Notes under the pieces: generated by a model | The model's database searches: none | What the model was told of the DNA's origin: nothing | What the model saw: the letters and a program-made list of their open reading frames with translations, nothing else | Translations under genes and position numbers: made by a program | Assembly: GCA_007123655.1 (NCBI GenBank) | Contig: SKKR01000389.1 | Coordinates: 1-7,198, forward strand | Reading direction: 5' to 3' | Origin: Thermomicrobiaceae bacterium | GTDB lineage: Bacteria; Chloroflexota; Chloroflexia; Thermomicrobiales; Thermomicrobiaceae | DNA length: 7,198 nt | Shown: positions 1 through 4,729 of the stretch, one piece after another | Numbering within the stretch: the first letter of the stretch is position 1 | Layout of the letters: every line of letters begins with the position of its first letter

Positions 1-492
1 ACCCGGATTCAGGTGGAGCATCCAGTCACGGAGATGGTAACGGGCGTGGATCTGGTCCAGTGGCAGATCCGGATCGCAGCCGGAGAGAAACTGTCGTTCA
101 ACCAGAAGGACGTCAAGTACGAAGGACATGCCATCGAAGTCCGGATCAACGCCGAAGACGCCATGCGGGACTTCGCTCCGAGCGGCGGAACCATAGACAA
201 ACTGATCCTGCCAGGCGGGCCGGGCGTTCGCGTGGACACGCATCTCTACCAGGGCTATCGCGTGCCGACCAACTACGATTCACTGCTCGGCAAGCTGATC
301 GTATGGGGCGAGTCGCGCGAAGCCGCGATCGCCCGGATGCGCCGGGCTCTGGTCGAAACCATCATCGACGATATCCCGACAACCGTACCCTTCTACCAGT
401 GGCTGATGCTGGACACGCAGTTTTCCGAGGGTCATGTAACGACCAGCTTCATCCCCGAGTTCATGGAGCGCATCAGCCTGCTCAACGAATAA
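1..492 (+). CDS. accC: Biotin carboxylase, C-terminal part (5' end outside window)
   Basis: This is the biotin carboxylase subunit of acetyl-CoA carboxylase. It uses ATP and bicarbonate to carboxylate biotin on the carrier protein, the first step of fatty-acid synthesis in the cytoplasm. The visible 163 residues begin inside the signature TRIQVEHPVTEM, which carries the catalytic and metal-binding Gln/Glu residues known in E. coli AccC. EVRINAED follows at 46-53; its Arg48 matches the essential Arg338 of E. coli by exact spacing. GYRVPTNYDSLLGKLI lies at 85-100. The reading frame is open from the first base, so the Met encoded at base 34 and the one produced by reading from base 13 in another frame are irrelevant to the start, which lies upstream. 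The protein stops just after the carboxylase C-terminal domain, so it is a free-standing AccC and not a fused pyruvate or propionyl-CoA carboxylase. The accB gene usually found next to it would be upstream if present. Identity is near certain; an acyl-CoA carboxylase paralogue cannot be excluded. Confidence 0.95.
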   Translation, partial: TRIQVEHPVTEMVTGVDLVQWQIRIAAGEKLSFNQKDVKYEGHAIEVRINAEDAMRDFAPSGGTIDKLILPGGPGVRVDTHLYQGYRVPTNYDSLLGKLIVWGESREAAIARMRRALVETIIDDIPTTVPFYQWLMLDTQFSEGHVTTSFIPEFMERISLLNE

Positions 493-515
493 CGCTGTGC
501 GACGGCGTTGGCTTT

Positions 516-550
516 CCCGGCACCGCTGTCGGTCCCGCGCCGGGATTTCT
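516..550 (+). terminator. Possible terminator after accC
   Basis: CCCGGC (516-521) pairs with GCCGGG (539-544). Inside it ACCG (522-525) pairs with CGGT (530-533) around a CTGT loop, leaving a 5-nt bulge at 534-538. The helix is followed by ATTTCTCT, a poor U-tract. Its position 24 nt past the accC stop fits a terminator, but the weak tail makes the call tentative. Confidence 0.4.
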
Positions 551-581
551 CTGACAAACCGATCGCTCCTGTCAGTCACTC

Positions 582-610
582 TTGACCTTCAGGCATTGGC
601 GGGCTAGGCT
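582..610 (+). promoter_or_regulatory. Candidate sigma70-type promoter of the oxidase operon
   Basis: TTGACC (582-587) and TAGGCT (605-610) are separated by exactly 17 bp, which fits a housekeeping -35/-10 pair. Transcription would begin near 617. It lies after the possible accC terminator and before the oxidase genes on the same strand, so it is the best visible promoter for 963-3956. No clear operator is seen around it. The call rests on consensus match only. Confidence 0.45.
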
Positions 611-962
611 ATCCATTGTCAAGCGACGTGGGAGCGTCGAATACAGTGCGTATCAGTGGAAATCATGAGCACACCGGAGACGTGTGACGGTGCCTGAATC
701 GTTCGTCACCCCTATCTGGTCCGGAGCCATGTGTATTCCGGGCGCGCGCAGGCGGTGGACTCCGTTCACGGCTTTGTAACGCTGCGTCAGCATGTGTGAC
801 GCCGTTGTAATGCCTGGCTTTCTACGCTGCGCGCGATGGCCTTGCGTTGCACGGTGGGAACCTGATGCACGACCGTATGTCAGCAGGCGAGCGCCCGGAA
901 TCCGGGATATCGTTCGGCGTTCGAATTTGCGTTCCGGGTGAAATCCGAGCGGGAACGCCGGG
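611..962 (+). other. Gene-free region, probable long 5' leader with hairpins
   Basis: I find no convincing coding frame in these roughly 350 bases on either strand; the minus-strand frame here (653-976) resembles nothing. If the promoter at 582-610 is used, this is the oxidase operon's untranslated leader. Potential stems: GTGACG 684-689 with CGTCAC 704-709; AACG-(CT)-GCGTCA 778-789 with TGACGC-CGTT 797-806 around a 7-nt loop; CCCGG 894-898 with CCGGG 902-906; and two mutually exclusive helices, 916-922 or 929-935, both pairing with GAACGC at 953-958 just before the start codon at 963. It matches no riboswitch class I recognise. Chance hairpins are common in GC-rich DNA. Confidence 0.3.
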
Positions 963-1178
963 ATGACGCGCACCATCGTCTTGATGATCCTGGCGCTGAT
1001 CGTGGGCGGTGGCGCCGCAATCTACGTCTGGTCATCGCTGAACCTGCTGCTCAAAGGCGAGGCGTCCTGGCTGCAGGGAATCACGACCGTTCTCGCATTC
1101 GTCGTCCTCATCGGACTCGGTGTCTTGCTGCAGAAGCTGTCACTGCGGTCGGAAGACGATCGTCGCGGCGAGGACTGA
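963..1178 (+). CDS. Small two-helix membrane protein of the oxidase operon, function unknown
   Basis: I do not recognise a named family for this 71-residue protein. It has two hydrophobic segments, about residues 4-26 and 39-60, joined by a short polar loop (LLKGEASWLQG), and ends in a charged tail (RSEDDRRGED) rich in acidic residues. The ATG at 963 is the only reasonable start, because an in-frame stop lies at 939-941. The ribosome binding site is weak (GGGA at 951-954) and may be masked by a hairpin. It is the first gene of the operon, 16 nt upstream of subunit IIa, so it probably acts as an accessory or assembly component or as an extra small subunit of the ba3-type oxidase. That role is inferred from position alone. 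Coding status is supported by its fit in the gene string and by its regular membrane pattern. Confidence 0.75.
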   Translation: MTRTIVLMILALIVGGGAAIYVWSSLNLLLKGEASWLQGITTVLAFVVLIGLGVLLQKLSLRSEDDRRGED

Positions 1179-1194
1179 ATTAGCAGGGGAGGAC

Positions 1195-1362
1195 ATGTTG
1201 CCGAACGAGGAACAGGAACCAAACACGCAGCCGGCGCCTGAGGAGCCGGAGCATGACGAGGAGCACAGCACCCAGGGCACCATGGTGTTGATGCTGCTGT
1301 TTCTCGTGCTGATCATCGGAGTCTGGGGAACCATGTTCCTGCTCCTGCTCGAGCGGGGTTAG
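1195..1362 (+). CDS. cbaD: Cytochrome c oxidase subunit IIa (ba3-type)
   Basis: This 55-residue single-span protein corresponds to subunit IIa of ba3-type oxidases. In Thermus the subunit is a 34-residue helix that fills the place taken by the first helix of two-helix subunit II in other oxidases. Here an acidic, proline-rich N-terminal extension (residues 1-28, many Glu, Gln and Pro) precedes one membrane helix (about 29-52), ending in a short LLLLERG tail resembling the Phe-Ala-Arg-Gly end of the Thermus protein. The frame is open upstream to 1120, but the ATG at 1195 is chosen because AGGGGAGG (1185-1192) sits just before it and the longer version would overlap the preceding gene by about 60 bases. 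The stop is 2 nt before the subunit II start, so translation is probably coupled. The N-terminal extension is longer than in Thermus. Confidence 0.85.
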   Translation: MLPNEEQEPNTQPAPEEPEHDEEHSTQGTMVLMLLFLVLIIGVWGTMFLLLLERG

Positions 1363-1364
1363 CC

Positions 1365-1832
1365 ATGAAGATCGATCGATTCGAGAAGATATTCATGCTG
1401 CTCGGCGTCGGGGTGCTCATCGCCGGACTCATCGCGATTGCCATCTCTGTCATTCACTACGGAATCCACCTGCCCAGCCCGGACGGGCGCATTGCACCGG
1501 CCGAAGTTCGTGCCACGTCCCCGTTCGATGAACCGGGCGTCTATGAAACCGGAGACGGGGAGTATGAGGTCATCATGCTCGCCGAGACCTGGCGATTCGT
1601 GCCGGACGAAGTCCGCGTTCCGGCCGGATCCGAGGTCACGTTCCGGATTGCCTCCCCGGATGTTGTTCACGGCATGCTCATCGAAAAGACGGCGGTCAAC
1701 GTGATGATCATCCCTGGCCAGATATCCGAGGTCACGCATACATTCGATGAGCCTGGTGAGCACCTGTTCGTGTGTCACGAGTATTGTGGTACCGGCCATC
1801 ATCTGATGTCAGGACGGGTAGTAGTCGAATGA
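1365..1832 (+). CDS. cbaB: Cytochrome c oxidase subunit II (ba3-type), CuA protein
   Basis: Subunit II takes electrons from cytochrome c through its dinuclear CuA centre on the outer face of the membrane and passes them to haem b in subunit I. The 155 residues contain one N-terminal membrane helix (about 8-31) and an exported cupredoxin domain (about 65-155). All CuA ligands are visible: His102, Cys137, Glu139 (backbone oxygen), Cys141, His145 and Met148, in the motif CHEYCGTGHHLM. The spacing from the first His to the first Cys (35) and between the other ligands equals that of the Thermus ba3 protein. A Glu in the pre-helix motif FEK (Glu7) lines up with Thermus Glu15, described as the mouth of the proton path. 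The single helix, rather than two, marks it as ba3 (B-family). Its stop overlaps the subunit I start in ATGA. There is no fused cytochrome c domain; that function is in the separate gene at 3537. Confidence 0.95.
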   Translation: MKIDRFEKIFMLLGVGVLIAGLIAIAISVIHYGIHLPSPDGRIAPAEVRATSPFDEPGVYETGDGEYEVIMLAETWRFVPDEVRVPAGSEVTFRIASPDVVHGMLIEKTAVNVMIIPGQISEVTHTFDEPGEHLFVCHEYCGTGHHLMSGRVVVE

Positions 1833-3523
1833 GTACAGCAGCAACGACCGTAAACCACGCGGCCACGCGGGACGAGGCACATGTCGAAACCGATCAGCAG
1901 ATGTGGACGATCAAGGGTCAGCTGATCACCTCGCTCGCGGCCCTCGGCCTCGGCGGCTTCATCGGGATGTTTCAGGCGATCGAGCGTATCCAGATCACGC
2001 TCCCGCCCTTTGGTCCATTCGAGAACTACTACCAGGGACTGACGTTCCACGGCGTCCTGCTCGCATTCGTCTTCACCTTCGGCTTTGCGAATTCGTTCGT
2101 TTCCTGGACGACGATGCGCGGCTTTGGCAGACCGCTCCGGAGCAATATGCTCGCCCAGGGATCCTTCTGGTTGCTGCTTGGCGGTACCGTCCTCGGAGCG
2201 ATCATCCTGACACTCAACGAAGCGACTGTCCTGTTCACGTTCTACGCGCCGATGCAGGCACATTCGACGTTCTATCTCGCTGCGGTCTTCCTGGTCCTTT
2301 CCACCTGGGCGACGCTGGCGAACATAGTTCTGACGTATCGAGCCTGGCGCGCCGAGCACCCAACTGAAGCGGTCCCGCTGATGGGGTTTGTCTCGATCAC
2401 CACCTACATCATGTGGGGACTTGCGTCGCTCGGTGTGGCGATCCTGGTCCTGGGGATGCTCTTGCCGTGGTCACTCGGCATCATGGACAACACCGACCCA
2501 CAGCTGGGTCGCACTCTCTTCTGGCTCACCGGCCACGCGATCGTCTATTTCTGGCTGCTCCCGGTCTACATCTCCTGGTACATGATGATTCCGAAGCAGG
2601 TTGGCGGTCGGCTCTACAGCGACGGGCTGACCCGGTTTGTTTTCATCCTCTTCCTGTTGTTCTCCATCCCCACCGGGCTTCACCACCAGTACACTGACCC
2701 CGGCATCCACGAGGGGATGAAGTCCATCCACCTGCTGCTCACGTTCGTGATCTTCTACCCGAGTCTGATCACTGCGTTCACTATCATGGCCGCCCTTGAG
2801 CACGGCGGCAGGCGAGCCGGGGGCAAAGGCCTGTTCGGCTGGGTCATGGCGCTTCCCTGGAACAATCCAGCGGTGGTTGCCCAGCTTCTTGCGATGCTCG
2901 TCTTCACTCTGGGCGGAGTGACCGGACTTGTGAACGCAAGCCTGACCGTGAACATGGTCATCCACAACACCGCGTTCGTGCCCGGACACTTTCACTTGAC
3001 GGTCGGTACCGCAGTCGCATTGTCCGTTCTCGGGATCTGTTACTGGTTCGTTCCGTACTTGCTGCAAAAGCCCCTGTTCTCACCGAAGCTCGCGCTCTGG
3101 CAGGCCTGGCTCTGGGCCATTGGCGTGTTGATCTTCTCCCGCGGACAGATGTCCGGCGGCCTGGACGCACAGCCGAGACGCACGATGCTTGGCGAGGCCT
3201 CCTACAGTCTGCCGGGCTGGGAAGTTGCCAACTGGCTGACCGCAATCGGTGGTGTGGTCATGACCATCAGTGGGCTTCTGTTCTTCGTCGTGATGATCGG
3301 CACGTTTCTCAACAAACGAGCGGAAACCCCGGAGGAGCGCGGCGCGCTCGATCCACCGATGCCGGATCCGCCGATTCACGACCATCGCAAGTCCTGGAAG
3401 GTGTTCGACCGGCTCGGATTCTGGACGCTGGTGGCCTTCATCCTCATTCTCATAGCGTATATACCGGTTCTGATGCTTTACCTCCCGGCGGAGTTCTCGT
3501 CGCCAGGGGTTAGGGTCTGGTGA
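1829..3523 (+). CDS. cbaA: Cytochrome c oxidase subunit I (ba3-type)
   Basis: This is the catalytic subunit: it reduces O2 to water at haem a3-CuB and pumps protons. It has 564 residues, close to the 562 of Thermus CbaA, with about 13 membrane helices. Haem b ligands are His74 (LTFHGVLLAFVFTF) and His389; the haem a3 ligand is His387 (VPGHFHL). CuB ligands are His236, His285 and His286 (TGLHHQYTDPG), with the cross-link tyrosine Tyr240 four residues after His236. The K-path of ba3 enzymes is complete: Tyr247, Tyr251, Ser312 and Thr315 sit exactly three positions after Thermus Tyr244, Tyr248, Ser309 and Thr312. The frame is open upstream to 1772, but the ATG at 1829 is chosen because it overlaps the subunit II stop in ATGA, which suggests translational coupling in place of a good ribosome site. 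The N-terminal 25 residues are polar and variable. No separate subunit III gene follows, as expected for ba3 oxidases. Confidence 0.97.
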   Translation: MSTAATTVNHAATRDEAHVETDQQMWTIKGQLITSLAALGLGGFIGMFQAIERIQITLPPFGPFENYYQGLTFHGVLLAFVFTFGFANSFVSWTTMRGFGRPLRSNMLAQGSFWLLLGGTVLGAIILTLNEATVLFTFYAPMQAHSTFYLAAVFLVLSTWATLANIVLTYRAWRAEHPTEAVPLMGFVSITTYIMWGLASLGVAILVLGMLLPWSLGIMDNTDPQLGRTLFWLTGHAIVYFWLLPVYISWYMMIPKQVGGRLYSDGLTRFVFILFLLFSIPTGLHHQYTDPGIHEGMKSIHLLLTFVIFYPSLITAFTIMAALEHGGRRAGGKGLFGWVMALPWNNPAVVAQLLAMLVFTLGGVTGLVNASLTVNMVIHNTAFVPGHFHLTVGTAVALSVLGICYWFVPYLLQKPLFSPKLALWQAWLWAIGVLIFSRGQMSGGLDAQPRRTMLGEASYSLPGWEVANWLTAIGGVVMTISGLLFFVVMIGTFLNKRAETPEERGALDPPMPDPPIHDHRKSWKVFDRLGFWTLVAFILILIAYIPVLMLYLPAEFSSPGVRVW

Positions 3524-3536
3524 CGGAGGAGCGCAC

Positions 3537-3956
3537 ATGTCTCGCAAACTGACCGGTGGATTGTTGCTCGTCTTCTTTGCCGTACTGGCGATCGGCTACG
3601 CCGGCGTGATGCCGTTTGGCGATGACAGCCCGCGGGAAGTCACGGACGACAACGGAGTCGCCGCCAATGGTGATCCGGTGGAGGTCGGCGAAGCGATCTA
3701 TTCGCAGCAGTGCTCTGGCTGCCACACGATCGATGGCTCCAGCGGCGTCGGACCAACGTTCCAGGGTCTTTACGGGAGCGAAGTGACGATGGAGGATGGC
3801 AGTACCGTCATCGTGGACGGAGACCACCTCCTGCTTGCGATCACGGACCCACGCGCAACCAATCGTGAAGGCTATCCGGACGTGATGCCGTCGTTCGACA
3901 ATCTCAGTGAGGACGAAATCGCCGGTCTGGTGGCCTTTATCGAATCCCTCGAATAA
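3537..3956 (+). CDS. Membrane-anchored mono-haem cytochrome c, oxidase-associated
   Basis: This 139-residue c-type cytochrome probably delivers electrons to the CuA site of the oxidase encoded just upstream. Residues 5-25 form a hydrophobic segment with no lipobox Cys and no clear cleavage site, so it is likely an uncleaved N-terminal anchor. A linker (26-50) rich in Asp and Asn follows. The haem motif CSGCH is at 59-63 (thioether Cys59 and Cys62, axial His63) and the second axial ligand is Met117 in VMPSF. The stretch between them (GPTFQGLYG, then an acidic hairpin and a GYPDVMPSF segment) closely resembles the cytochrome c domain fused to subunit II of caa3 oxidases. It therefore looks like that domain as a separate, self-anchored protein. 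GGAGGA (3525-3530) lies 6 nt before the ATG. It is the last gene of the operon, 13 nt after subunit I. Confidence 0.93.
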   Translation: MSRKLTGGLLLVFFAVLAIGYAGVMPFGDDSPREVTDDNGVAANGDPVEVGEAIYSQQCSGCHTIDGSSGVGPTFQGLYGSEVTMEDGSTVIVDGDHLLLAITDPRATNREGYPDVMPSFDNLSEDEIAGLVAFIESLE

Positions 3957-3968
3957 CGCTCCACCAGG

Positions 3969-4018
3969 CAACCAGAGATACGGCCCAGACGCGGGGCAAT
4001 GCCCCGCGTTTCTGGTTG
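3969..4018 (+). terminator. Terminator of the oxidase operon (nested hairpin)
   Basis: ACGCGGGGC (3989-3997) and GCCCCGCGT (4001-4009) form a perfect 9-bp GC-rich stem with an AAT loop, followed by TTTCTGGTT, a short U-rich run. An outer helix, CAACCAGA (3969-3976) with TCTGGTTG (4011-4018), encloses it with an unpaired stretch on the left side. Position 12-62 nt after the cytochrome c stop supports intrinsic termination. The outer helix would use the U-tract itself, which is unusual. Confidence 0.85.
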
Positions 4019-4022
4019 GCTC

Positions 4023-4050
4023 TTGACTCTCTCAGTAAATGTCATATACT
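4023..4050 (+). promoter_or_regulatory. Promoter of the tetR-phosphotransferase operon
   Basis: TTGACT (4023-4028) and TATACT (4045-4050) are separated by 16 bp, each matching the sigma70 consensus at five of six positions. The -35 box starts 4 nt after the terminator structure. Transcription would begin near 4057, giving a leader of about 37 nt with the ribosome site AGGGGGA (4083-4089). The local AT richness stands out from the GC-rich surroundings. Confidence 0.8.
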
Positions 4051-4057
4051 ATGACAT
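4039..4057 (+). promoter_or_regulatory. Perfect 19-bp palindrome, likely TetR-family operator
   Basis: ATGTCATA (4039-4046) and TATGACAT (4050-4057) are exact inverted repeats around TAC. The palindrome covers the -10 box and the likely start site, so a bound dimer would block RNA polymerase. Its size, symmetry and position 36 bp before a TetR-family gene are typical of autoregulation by that class. The assignment to this regulator is inference from position. Confidence 0.8.
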
Positions 4058-4093
4058 ATCTTCTCACGGGTCAGGACAGAGCAGGGGGAAACG

Positions 4094-4729
4094 ATGACCG
4101 GGGAACTGGCGACACGACGCAAAGACTGGGTTGAAACCAGGCAGCTGATCCTCGAGACGTTCGCCCGGATGATTGTCGAGGACGGTGTCCGTGACGTTTC
4201 CATCCAGCAGGTGGCTGATCGGGCGGGAATCGCGCATCGCACCGTGTATCGTCACTTCTCGACCCGGCAGGATCTCGTCGAAGAACTGGCCGAGTGGCTC
4301 GCCGATCGGGATCCGGAGAGCGGGAATGTCACAAACGTCCACGATGTAGATGACATCCCCGCCGCCGTCATTGAGTCGGCGAGATCGTTCGATCGCCGGG
4401 CGGATCTCATCACAGCGCTGGTCATCGCCACGTGGGAGTCCGGAACCGTTTCCCGAATCCAGCAACAACGCACGGAAGAGCTGGAAAAATTACTGAGCCC
4501 ATTCACAGCCCATCTCGAACCCGATCAGGCCCGATGTCTGATCGCGTTGTTGCGCTACATCGGGAGTTCCCGATTCTGGTACTTGCTGAGAGAGGAACAC
4601 GGCCTGACCGGTGATGTGAGCGGCCCGGTCGTGGCCTGGGTATTCCAGGTATTGCTCGATGCCCTGCGTGATCCCGCCGATCCCGGGCCCGGAGGGGTGG
4701 GAAGAAAGGACCAGAACGATGACCAGTGA
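4094..4729 (+). CDS. TetR/AcrR-family transcriptional repressor
   Basis: A 211-residue DNA-binding regulator. Residues about 14-60 form the TetR N-terminal three-helix domain. The helix-turn-helix is SIQQVADRAGIAHRTVYRHF (36-55), whose TVYRHF recognition-helix end is typical of the family. The rest (about 85-195) is a mostly helical ligand-binding and dimerisation domain with no recognisable subfamily signature, so the inducer cannot be named. The tail after 193 is polar and Pro/Gly-rich. The ATG at 4094 is supported by AGGGGGA (4083-4089) 4 nt before it. The gene probably represses its own promoter through the palindrome at 4039-4057. It overlaps the start of the following enzyme gene by 11 bp, so both are co-transcribed and probably under the same control. 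The inducer may relate to the enzyme's substrate. Confidence 0.93.
   Translation: MTGELATRRKDWVETRQLILETFARMIVEDGVRDVSIQQVADRAGIAHRTVYRHFSTRQDLVEELAEWLADRDPESGNVTNVHDVDDIPAAVIESARSFDRRADLITALVIATWESGTVSRIQQQRTEELEKLLSPFTAHLEPDQARCLIALLRYIGSSRFWYLLREEHGLTGDVSGPVVAWVFQVLLDALRDPADPGPGGVGRKDQNDDQ

Noticed and set aside
611..962. A known riboswitch or structured RNA gene in the leader
   Set aside because: I looked for cobalamin, TPP, SAM and tRNA-like signatures and found no convincing match.
653..976. A 107-residue minus-strand frame in the gene-free region
   Set aside because: No recognisable domain, Arg/His/Ala-rich composition, no ribosome site seen, and it would be alone and opposite to all neighbours. 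A small novel gene is not excluded but is unsupported.
1772..1828. Earlier start for subunit I at 1772, adding 19 residues
   Set aside because: It would overlap the subunit II CuA motif codons by about 60 bases; the ATGA junction at 1829 is the usual arrangement and gives the length of the Thermus protein.
1799..2359. Minus-strand open frames opposite oxidase subunit I (also 2471-3067 and 3080-3547)
   Set aside because: They are antisense to a clear subunit I gene with all ligands present; their translations are charged, low-complexity strings with no membrane or domain pattern.
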